NCBI GenBank assembly: GCA_003647375.1
Contig: QMMS01000277.1
Location: forward strand, 1-6,022
DNA: 6,022 nt
Direction of reading: 5' to 3'
DNA from: Deltaproteobacteria bacterium
GTDB taxonomy: Bacteria; Desulfobacterota; Desulfobacteria; Desulfobacterales; B30-G6
A model generated the notes under the pieces. It was not told where the DNA came from and ran no database searches. It saw only the letters and a list, made by a program, of their open reading frames with translations. Within the stretch, counting starts at the first letter, position 1; each line of letters begins with the position of its first letter. This document shows positions 1-5,600 of this stretch, piece by piece. The translations under genes and the position numbers were made by a program.

Positions 1-1331
1 CCGATGGCCCAGGGCTCACCGGCAACTTGGGTCATAATCCCCATGGGAACCACTATTGGCCCGATAAGAGCCACTGTAGCGGCATCGGACATAAAGTTGG
101 TAACAAGACCGGAGAAGCCGGACATCCCCACCCACAACCCATAGCCTTTATCCATGCCAACCTGTGAAAGCCCGTGCAGAAAGGTTTTGGCAAGCCACAA
201 GGCTCCGCCGCTTTCCTTGAGAAGGGCACCCAGGGTCAGGGCCCCGCAGTACATGAACCATGCGTTAAAAGATATGCGCTCCAATATATTTTCAAATTTC
301 ACACTCTTGAATAAAACCGGTACGACAAGTGCCAGAAGCGCGGGACCGCCCAATCCCGTAGCTTCTCCTCCAAATATCCAAAGGCCCACAATGATGAAAA
401 GTGTTATGGCAGTGACATACTCGGCATAACTCATTTTACCCATTTTACGCGTCTCGTCCTTGATATATTGCAGCCCGGGGGTAAGATCCCGGGTTTTTAT
501 CTTTTTACTAAAGAACGTCGCCATGTAGAGCAGCAACATGGCGCTGCCAATCGGCACCAGGCCCCACCCGTATTTCATCCACCCGGAATAGGTGATGGGG
601 ATACCATAATCGGTGAAGAAACCCATCATTATCACATTACGCCCCCCGGCCGAAGGCGTTCCGGGTCCTCCCATATTCAGCGCGAAGCAGAGGGAAAAAA
701 GTAGATATTTGGCAAGCGCCGGATCGTGTATCACCTTTTCCTCCGGGCTGTTGGCCTTCACAGACCCATAATAGACCGCCATCATCACCGGCACCATAAA
801 AGAACACATGGCCGGGGCCGACATAAATGAGCCCACGATTGACATACTAAAGCACAAAACAATCATGGGGACCCAGAACCCTTTGGTCCACCCCAGCAAC
901 CAGACAGCCAATCGCTTATGGAAACCAACCTCTACCACCGTCCCACCCAGCGCAAAAACACCCAGCATGAACAACGGTGCATCACCGGCAAACGTTTTTC
1001 CGATCATGTTGAAAGGAAGAAGTCCGAAAAAGTAGGCCAGAACAGGCATCAGGATACCCGTTGCCCCGATGGGAAGCGCCTCGACTGCAAAAAAAATGAC
1101 CGCCATGGGAACAATCCCCAGTACAATCATCGTTTTTTGGGAAGCCTCCTCGATGTTACCGGCGATCTCCCAGTCTATCATCTTTTCGACATAGCCGTAT
1201 TCTTCCAACACCTCGATAAGAGACTGGGGCGTTGGCAATAAAAAGGCAACCACTATAAAAACACCGACGCCAATACCGATCCACAGTCCTTTTTTGGCAA
1301 ATATCCCCGTCTTTTCCCCATGAGTATCCAT
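1..1331 (-). CDS. DASS/SLC13-family sodium:anion (dicarboxylate-type) symporter, C-terminus cut by window edge
   Basis: Reading leftward from ATG at 1331 there is an uninterrupted frame of 443 codons to the window edge. GGAG lies 10 nt upstream. The protein is strongly hydrophobic, with a first membrane segment at about residues 15-33 (GLWIGIGVGVFIVVAFLLP). DASS hallmarks appear in order: EALPIGATGILMP (84-96), the LGVFALGG segment (123-130), a GGPGTPSAGGRN loop (221-232) before a GWMKYG segment (250-255), and TNFMSDAATVALIGPI (411-426). Family members are inner-membrane proteins that import di- or tricarboxylates, sulfate or related anions with sodium. The two SNT signature tripeptides read S171-A-P and S415-D-A here, so both conserved Asn are missing and the substrate cannot be predicted. 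The usual family length is about 450-500 residues, so only a short C-terminal piece should be missing. It lies downstream of a CBS-domain gene and is probably cotranscribed with it. Family assignment is firm; the substrate is unknown. Confidence 0.88.
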   Translation of the reverse strand, partial: MDTHGEKTGIFAKKGLWIGIGVGVFIVVAFLLPTPQSLIEVLEEYGYVEKMIDWEIAGNIEEASQKTMIVLGIVPMAVIFFAVEALPIGATGILMPVLAYFFGLLPFNMIGKTFAGDAPLFMLGVFALGGTVVEVGFHKRLAVWLLGWTKGFWVPMIVLCFSMSIVGSFMSAPAMCSFMVPVMMAVYYGSVKANSPEEKVIHDPALAKYLLFSLCFALNMGGPGTPSAGGRNVIMMGFFTDYGIPITYSGWMKYGWGLVPIGSAMLLLYMATFFSKKIKTRDLTPGLQYIKDETRKMGKMSYAEYVTAITLFIIVGLWIFGGEATGLGGPALLALVVPVLFKSVKFENILERISFNAWFMYCGALTLGALLKESGGALWLAKTFLHGLSQVGMDKGYGLWVGMSGFSGLVTNFMSDAATVALIGPIVVPMGIMTQVAGEPWAI

Positions 1332-1432
1332 GAAAAAACGTCTCCATATGTATCTCAATAAAGTTAATGCTGTATTTGGATCTCGCCTGCTCTCAAAGGC
1401 AGTCCAGATTCAGATGCGCTCGCTGTTTCGGT
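1332..1432. other. Intergenic gap between the CBS gene and the transporter
   Basis: About 100 nt separate the two minus-strand genes. I see no convincing terminator hairpin and no good -35/-10 pair on the minus strand. The only evident signal is the GGAG ribosome binding site of the transporter. This fits a two-gene operon read from the CBS side. Confidence 0.5.
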
Positions 1433-1987
1433 TCAGTCTTTACAAGTTTTGATCTTATCGCAAACGATTGCGAATACATCAGACAGCCTCAATATTCCCA
1501 CGATTTTTTTATCTCTGGTCACAAACAACGAGTTATAAGGATACACAATCAGTCGATGTGCGGCCTCACCAAGAGTAGCATTTTCATCCACAAACTCGCC
1601 ATCCTCGGGTGGTTTGACAAAATCACTCACTCGCAATTGCTTTGCCCGTTCGCAAACAAACTGCAACGGTTCAAGCCAAAGGGCGTTGTCTTTGAGCATG
1701 GACTTGATTAAATCAGGACTATGTCCTGAACGAGATAACACTTCCATGCTTTCCAGGTTCCTGTAATTGGGCTCGAGTACGACCAGGATGTCTTTCATGG
1801 TTATTTTACCCAAAACGTTACCGGCCTCATCAAGAACCAATATAGCACGGTGTTTATACTGGGAGGGTTCAAGTGCTAATTGCGCTTTTTCCAAAGCACG
1901 AACCGCTTCTCGCAAAGTCGCTTCCCGGGGAACCGTTGCATAACCTTTGAGCGGCACCATCAACTCTTTTACGTTTATGGTTTTCAT
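1433..1987 (-). CDS. Two-CBS-domain protein, probable regulator of the adjacent transporter
   Basis: A 184-aa cytoplasmic protein with no signal peptide or membrane segment. Start is ATG at 1987, preceded by AGGGGG with about 8 nt spacing. CBS domain 1 spans about residues 5-72 (VKELMVPLKGYATV, then HRAILVLDEAGNVLGKITMKDIL). CBS domain 2 spans about 118-178 (LRVSDFV, then NSLFVTRDKKIVGILRLSDVF). A linker of about 45 residues separates them. Paired CBS domains form Bateman modules that bind adenosine nucleotides and modulate a partner enzyme, channel or transporter. No catalytic domain is attached. The DASS gene starts about 100 nt downstream on the same strand with no obvious terminator between them, which suggests one transcript and a role in adjusting transporter activity to energy state. 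That role is inferred from context only. Confidence 0.85.
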   Translation of the reverse strand: MKTINVKELMVPLKGYATVPREATLREAVRALEKAQLALEPSQYKHRAILVLDEAGNVLGKITMKDILVVLEPNYRNLESMEVLSRSGHSPDLIKSMLKDNALWLEPLQFVCERAKQLRVSDFVKPPEDGEFVDENATLGEAAHRLIVYPYNSLFVTRDKKIVGILRLSDVFAIVCDKIKTCKD

Positions 1988-2438
1988 CTTTTTTCCCCCT
2001 GCCTGATTTGTATTTACTCAAAACGGTTGTCTGGTTTCGAATAAATCAACCTGTTTTGACTCGGTTGTTCCAGACAAGCCAATGCCCTTAGCAGACCTAA
2101 AAGGGATTCACAAGCGATAACTTTTTGATCTCAAGATATATATGGTTCTTTTTCATTGAGAAATTTGGAAAAACTGTTGTCTGCCGAGTGGCCTGGAAAA
2201 GGAATCTTCTTCCTGACAGAGCTTCTTGTTGACGCAGACCAGGCAATCATTTATTGAAGGCAGGTAAAAAACATGGGTTCGAGGGTCAGAGGGTTGGAGG
2301 GGAACAGCGTTTATTGAGTTTCTTGGGTTCATTGCGTTGCTGAATCGTGGGAGTGTTGACAGATACCGATCTCGAAAACAGTTACACCCGGGTTGTCATG
2401 AACAACACAATAACAATGTTTATAGAGAGGCATTAATT
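1988..2438. promoter_or_regulatory. Divergent regulatory region between the CBS/transporter pair and the AOR gene
   Basis: A stretch of 451 nt without a recognisable protein gene. It should carry promoters for both directions. The best rightward hexamers are TTGACG at 2229 with a poor -10 (TATTGA) 17 nt later, and a perfect TTGACA at 2356 with no good -10. No strong leftward pair is seen. Two dyads TTGT-N5-ACAA (2065-2077 and 2393-2405) sit towards opposite ends. TTGTCTGG at 2027-2034 is repeated inverted at 2070-2077, and TTGTCTG recurs at 2177. A small hairpin AGGAA/TTCCT lies at 2200-2214. A G-tract repeat at 2275-2306 is listed separately. Which elements function cannot be told from sequence alone. 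Confidence 0.5.
2275..2306 (+). repeat. Four 8-nt tandem G-tract units (G-quadruplex motif) in the AOR leader
   Basis: Four units with exact 8-nt period: GGGTTCGA, GGGTCAGA, GGGTTGGA and GGGGAACA. Four G-tracts of at least three, separated by 5-nt loops, meet the standard G3N1-7 quadruplex pattern on the plus strand, which is the sense strand for AOR. If transcription starts upstream, the motif would be in the 5' leader about 130 nt before the AOR start. It overlaps a possible 14-codon leader ORF (ATG 2273, TGA 2315-2317) that encodes MGSRVRGLEGNSVY and has only a weak GGCAGG site upstream. The repeat is directly visible; folding and function are inferred. Confidence 0.6.
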
Positions 2439-4385
2439 ATGGCCGGTGGATATACGGGAAAATATTGTATTATCGATCTTGGATCTCAAACGGTGGAAAC
2501 TGTTGAGCCGGGTGATGCATTCTATCGCAAATACCTGTCCGGATATGGACTGGGTGCCGCCGTCATCATGGAAAGACAGAAACCGGGCCTCGATCCTTTT
2601 TCACCTGAAACCTACCTTGGATTCTGTTCCGGTCTGTTGACCGGAACCAAGGCTTTTTTTTCCGGGCGTTTCATGGTCGTGGGCAAATCCCCTTTGACCG
2701 GCGGATGGGGGGATGCCAATGCCGGAGGATTTTTATCCCGGGAATTGAAGCGGGCCGGATATGATGCGATCTTTTTTACCGGGAAAGCGGCAACTCCCAC
2801 CTGGGTGGATATCACGGAGCAGGGAATCACCTTCCATGATGCTGCAAATCTCTGGGGTAAAGACATCATCGAAACAGAACGACTCATCAAGGATAGAATC
2901 AAGGATAAGTGGACGCAGATCGCTTCCATCGGCCAAAGCGGCGAAAATCTTTCCCGAATATCCGGTATTGCCACAGACCGCGGCAGAATTGCGGCAAGGT
3001 CCGGTCTTGGTGCCGTTATGGGTTCGAAAAACCTGAAAGCCGTGGCTTTTCACGGGCAGGCCAAAATTCCCGTAGCACGACCCGACGATCTCAAATCCAT
3101 CAACCGCAAATTTTTGGAGGACTACAAAAAGTCCAAACTGTCTGACAGGTTGACGGTTCGCTACATGCATACGGTAAGCAAAATCATTGCCCGCACAGGC
3201 ATTTCAGTCCCATCGCAACCCTCTATCTTGAAAGAGCTTTACAGGCAATACGGGACGCCCGGCCAAACGGTTTATTCCGCCATGACCGGGGATATGCCAA
3301 TAAAAAACTGGAGTGGTGTGGGCATCACCGACTATTCCTATGAAAGTGCTGCTAAAAATTCAGATAGCAAAGTCACCAAGTACCAGAAACGAAAATATGC
3401 CTGCCAATCCTGCCCCCTGGGCTGCGGGGGTATCATCGGTATCGAAAAGGGTCGCTATGAAGGTACCCAGGGGCATAAACCGGAGTATGAGACCCTGGGC
3501 GCGTTCGGTGGTCTGCTTCTGAACAACGATCTGGATACCATTATCGAACTGAACGAGATGTGTAATCGCGCCGGTATCGACACCATTTCCGCCGGTGGCG
3601 TCATGGCATTTGCCATCGAATGCTTTGAAAATGATCTGATCGATACAACAAACACCGATGGATTGACCCTTGAATGGGGGAAGCCGGATGTCCTGATCCA
3701 ACTGCTGGACAAGATCATCCACCGAGACGGTATCGGCGACACCCTTGCAGACGGTGTCAAGATAGCTGCCGAAAAAATAGGCCGGAATTCCGCAAAATAT
3801 GCCATGCATGCCGGTGGGCAGGAGCTCCCCATGCATGACTCCAGGCTCGACCCCGGATATGCCATTGCCTATGAATGCGAGCCCACCCCGGGACGCCACA
3901 CCATCTCCTGCTATCTGTATGCCGGATTGTTCGGTGTCAAGCACAGCTTTCCAGCTGCCAATCTCATGATCAAGAAATCAAAGGGCAAAATGGCCCGGAA
4001 TGTCCGTCTCTATGCAGCAGGGTCTTTTTATATGCAGTTGCTAAATTGTGCCGGTATGTGCATGTTTGGCGCCATGACCAGTCGACTGCCACTGGTAGAA
4101 TACTTCAATGCCGTCACTGGGTGGAACCTTTCTGCAGATGCTTACCTCAAGGCCGGGGAACGCATTTTAAACCTGCGCAAGGCATTCAATGTCCGCGAAG
4201 GCATCAAGCCCGGGGACCACGCATTGAACGGCAGGGCTGTGGGTGAAACACCCCTTGCCAGTGGTCCTTTGAAAGGTGTCACTATTGATATCCAGAGTCT
4301 ACGGGAAGAATTTTTCAAAGTGGTGGGATGGGACATGGCCACCGGCGGGCCCACACCAGACAAGATGAAAAAACTGGGAATTTAA
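2439..4385 (+). CDS. aor: Tungsten-dependent aldehyde:ferredoxin oxidoreductase (AOR family)
   Basis: A 648-aa protein, within the usual 600-650 range, with no signal peptide, so cytoplasmic. AOR enzymes oxidise aldehydes to carboxylates, or run in reverse, with ferredoxin, using a tungsto-bispyranopterin and one [4Fe-4S] cluster. The N-terminal pterin domain (about 1-210) has RFMVVGKSPLTGG starting at R77 and the GLGAVMGSKNLKA motif from G189. The cluster ligands are C322-x2-C325-x3-C329 plus C541 in NCAGMC. E349/E351 in PEYETLG, D381 in GIDTISAGG and H487 in GRHT match active-site and pterin-loop regions of the family. The DxxGL motif Asp positions are Asn here (N376, N536). The start at ATG 2439 is chosen because GAGAGG lies 8 nt upstream and MAGGYTGKYCIIDL is the typical family N-terminus; an in-frame extension to 2337 is non-canonical and lacks homology. 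No ferredoxin or MoaD partner is adjacent. BamB-type relatives share the fold, but I do not see BamB-specific sequence. Confidence 0.93.
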   Translation: MAGGYTGKYCIIDLGSQTVETVEPGDAFYRKYLSGYGLGAAVIMERQKPGLDPFSPETYLGFCSGLLTGTKAFFSGRFMVVGKSPLTGGWGDANAGGFLSRELKRAGYDAIFFTGKAATPTWVDITEQGITFHDAANLWGKDIIETERLIKDRIKDKWTQIASIGQSGENLSRISGIATDRGRIAARSGLGAVMGSKNLKAVAFHGQAKIPVARPDDLKSINRKFLEDYKKSKLSDRLTVRYMHTVSKIIARTGISVPSQPSILKELYRQYGTPGQTVYSAMTGDMPIKNWSGVGITDYSYESAAKNSDSKVTKYQKRKYACQSCPLGCGGIIGIEKGRYEGTQGHKPEYETLGAFGGLLLNNDLDTIIELNEMCNRAGIDTISAGGVMAFAIECFENDLIDTTNTDGLTLEWGKPDVLIQLLDKIIHRDGIGDTLADGVKIAAEKIGRNSAKYAMHAGGQELPMHDSRLDPGYAIAYECEPTPGRHTISCYLYAGLFGVKHSFPAANLMIKKSKGKMARNVRLYAAGSFYMQLLNCAGMCMFGAMTSRLPLVEYFNAVTGWNLSADAYLKAGERILNLRKAFNVREGIKPGDHALNGRAVGETPLASGPLKGVTIDIQSLREEFFKVVGWDMATGGPTPDKMKKLGI

Positions 4386-4479
4386 TCAGCCTAAGTTGAA
4401 TGGGAGAATTTAAGCTAAAGGGCTCAATCAATCACCACACGGGGGTTCGAGATTTATTAGCGTAAGTGCGATTCAGTAA
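4386..4479. other. AOR downstream spacer with no gene seen
   Basis: No rho-independent terminator with a U-run follows the AOR stop. A GGTTCGAG string at 4444 recalls a tRNA T-arm, but no acceptor or anticodon arms surround it. This stretch may include decayed 5' parts of the RAYT fragment that I cannot align. Confidence 0.35.
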
Positions 4480-4620
4480 AAATATGGATGTCAGGCAAAA
4501 AAGAAAATCGAATTAATCGAAAATGTCATCATGCCAAATCACATCCATTGTATCATTGCCCTTGTAGGGGTGCCCCTTGTGGGTACCCGAAAGACTGATA
4601 AAGACAATCCTTTTGTTTAA
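4480..4620 (+). pseudogene. Fragment of a REP-associated tyrosine transposase (RAYT, Y1/HUH family)
   Basis: One open stretch between stops at 4477 and 4618 encodes IELIENVIMPNHIHCIIAL followed by VGVPLVGT. The VIMPNHIH segment (MPNHxH at 4531-4548) is the histidine-hydrophobic-histidine metal site of Y1 transposases of the RAYT type, and the preceding residues resemble the ELDEFVIMPNH context of that group. The VPLVG repeat-like tail is also common in such proteins and is coded by GGGGTGCCCC plus GGGTACCC. No start, no upstream N-terminal half and no catalytic tyrosine region remain in frame, so this is a remnant. It lies downstream of AOR. The identification rests on about 20 residues but the motif is distinctive. 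Confidence 0.7.
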
Positions 4621-4639
4621 ACCTTCGGCGATTATTCGT

Positions 4640-4963
4640 TCAGGCAGCAATACGGATTAAAGACCGAGGACTGACGACAGATGTCATGAATTCATCTGTC
4701 AGTCCTCTATACGAGATATTGTGCAGAGTATTGCTGGTCGCAGAATCCCAACGGCCAGCAAACTTGTAGAGCAATTTTTCCAAAGAAGAATCCTCCCAAG
4801 TAATTCTTCCAGCCGGTCTCTGATAAGGCGGTGGCCATCCCTGCAGTGTTGTCTGAGGTTGGGCAGGCTGTTGAGCCTGAACTGATGGTTTCTTGGCCTT
4901 TTGGCAATATGTCATCGTCATAGATAAAATGCCAAAAACCTTGAATAATCTATAGATGTTCAT
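4640..4963 (-). CDS. Unidentified small protein with hydrophobic N-terminus, possibly exported
   Basis: A 107-aa ORF starting at ATG 4963, with a strong AGGGGG site about 10 nt upstream, the best reason to accept it. The N-terminus has basic residues then a short hydrophobic run (VFGILSMTMTY) ending at C20, like a lipoprotein signal, but MTYC is a poor lipobox. A Lys, Gln and Pro-rich linker (about 21-40) and a WPPPYQRPAG segment follow, then a region about 55-90 with LEKLLYKFAGRWD. No family is recognised. The last 25 or so codons run through a large palindrome (4666-4707), so the C-terminus may have been added by an insertion. It is convergent with AOR. It could be a decayed gene; an overlapping frame (4707-4907) is open too but lacks a comparable start signal. 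Confidence 0.45.
   Translation of the reverse strand: MNIYRLFKVFGILSMTMTYCQKAKKPSVQAQQPAQPQTTLQGWPPPYQRPAGRITWEDSSLEKLLYKFAGRWDSATSNTLHNISYRGLTDEFMTSVVSPRSLIRIAA
4666..4707. repeat. Bulged 15-bp palindrome, REP-like or bidirectional hairpin
   Basis: The left arm is GAGGACTGAC, then a 3-nt bulge (GAC), then AGATG. The right arm, CATCTGTCAGTCCTC, pairs with it over 15 bp without mismatch. The loop is 9 nt (4684-4692). There is no U-run on the plus side and only a short T-run on the minus side (GGTCTTT), so it is a poor intrinsic terminator. Bulged hairpins of this size are typical of REP elements mobilised by RAYT transposases, and a RAYT fragment ends 46 nt away. The palindrome is certain; the REP interpretation is tentative. 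Confidence 0.7.
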
Positions 4964-5173
4964 GATCGTTTATCCCCCTAATAGCAGCCGCAATATTATG
5001 AGGTTATCAACGTATTATTTATAAATATATCTGTCATATACTGCCACGTTTTCAGGACTCCGGACATGTCAGCCCTCATTTTTATTGTGGTATACGATCT
5101 TTTGACATATCTTGGATAGATCGATAAAATTGTTGATCCAAAACAATCTTCAAAATAGTATGTCTGTAATGTA
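4964..5173. other. AT-rich intergenic stretch with no gene seen
   Basis: This holds the ribosome binding site of the minus-strand ORF at 4963 and, on the plus strand, the promoter at 5102-5130. Small open frames here have no ribosome binding site and no recognisable product. A short inverted repeat ATTGTT/AACAAT (5129-5147) follows the promoter. No clear minus-strand promoter for the 4963 gene was found. Confidence 0.4.
5102..5130 (+). promoter_or_regulatory. Near-consensus sigma-70 promoter, rightward
   Basis: TTGACA at 5102-5107, a 17-nt spacer, then TAAAAT at 5125-5130: 11 of 12 consensus bases with ideal spacing. Transcription would start near 5137 and run through the IS200/IS605 fossil in antisense before reaching the ribosome binding site at 5261-5267. 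It is the best promoter in the window and probably drives the genes from 5272 onward. Confidence 0.6.
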
Positions 5174-5252
5174 GTCAACCACCTTCGCCTAAAAGCGAGG
5201 GATCTTCTCCCATTCCCCAAATGGGACATTAAGGGCCCGCTTCAACCAACGC
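5174..5252 (-). mobile_element. Right-end fossil of an IS200/IS605-type element with tnpB 3' end and omegaRNA-like scaffold
   Basis: On the minus strand, codons 5252-5232 read ALVEAGP and then TAA (5231-5229), matching the usual LVEAG-type C-terminus of TnpB. After the stop come a 6-bp hairpin (CCCATT/AATGGG with a 5-nt loop, 5209-5225), then a second hairpin CCT-CGC/GCG-AAGG (5182-5200) with a CTTTTAGG loop, and GGTGGTTGAC ending near 5174. This layout, with a short TnpB tail followed by a GC hairpin pair and TTGAC-like end, is what IS200/IS605 right ends and their omegaRNA 3' parts look like. The TnpB body is gone: sequence beyond 5253 becomes the ribosome binding site of the next plus-strand gene. 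Seven residues alone are weak evidence; the combination is more convincing. Confidence 0.55.
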
Positions 5253-5271
5253 ATAAAATAAAGGAGGTAAA

Positions 5272-5600
5272 ATGAGTAACACTGAAGTGTTGGACAAAAC
5301 GTTTCATTTTATTCTGAAACAGAAGGTGGCATTTCTCAATTGGAGGGGTTACTGTCGATGTTTTCCAGCAACCTCTTCAAAAGACGAATGGACCCGAATT
5401 ACTTCTCCAACATGAAAACATATATAGGGGAATTGATCGGAGAAATCGGCAGCAATGATAAAATAGGTACCTTTTTGAAATCTTAGTCCGAATTAACGCG
5501 AGAGTATTAAAGTACATTATTGGGAATAGGAGTTGGTCTTGTGATAGCTCCATTAATTTATACAAAATTTATAGTTGGGGAAATTAAACATGGATTATGA
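5272..5600 (+). pseudogene. Broken gene for a small protein with a C-terminal membrane segment, family unknown
   Basis: The start is well marked: AAGGAGG at 5261-5267 and ATG at 5272. The first frame gives MSNTEVLDKTFHFILKQ but stops after 47 codons (TGA 5413-5415), with unnatural sequence after about residue 18. A different frame, shifted once between about 5290 and 5340, reads naturally as GISQLEGLLSMFSSNLFKR, MDPNYFSNMKTYIGELIGEI and TFLKS. It then meets TAG (5484-5486) and TAA (5508-5510), and continues as a clear membrane segment LLGIGVGLVIAPLIY to TGA at 5598-5600. A one-base deletion plus two nonsense changes would explain this; the intact product would be about 109 residues. The end overlaps the next gene by 11 nt, as in coupled operon genes, which supports the restored frame. 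I do not recognise the family. Confidence 0.6.

Noticed and set aside
1156..1347. 63-aa minus-strand ORF starting METFFHGYSW
   Set aside because: Out of frame with the transporter, which has a long uninterrupted frame with DASS motifs over the same bases.
2324..2341. Sigma-54 promoter (TGGG...TTGCT) upstream of AOR
   Set aside because: The GG and GC elements are 11 nt apart rather than the strict 10, and the -24 element lacks the CA that should follow GG.
2337..2438. In-frame N-terminal extension of AOR beginning at TTG 2337-2339
   Set aside because: No ribosome binding site and no family-like sequence; ATG 2439 has GAGAGG at proper spacing and starts with the typical AOR N-terminus.
4441..4455. 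tRNA T-arm-like GGTTCGAG
   Set aside because: No acceptor, D or anticodon arms can be built around it.
4666..4707. Classical rho-independent terminator
   Set aside because: The stem is strong but no U-run of useful length follows on either strand.
4707..4907. 66-aa minus-strand ORF in another frame of the hypothetical gene
   Set aside because: Its start has no comparable ribosome binding site; the overlapping 107-aa frame starts right after AGGGGG.
4996..5229. 77-aa minus-strand ORF starting MSHLGNGRRSLAF
   Set aside because: It begins inside the TnpB-element hairpins, has no ribosome binding site and its sequence is simply translated scaffold plus AT-rich spacer.
5484..5510. Readthrough or pyrrolysine recoding at TAG 5484
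   Set aside because: A TAA follows eight codons later in the same frame and a frame change lies upstream, so ordinary decay is simpler.
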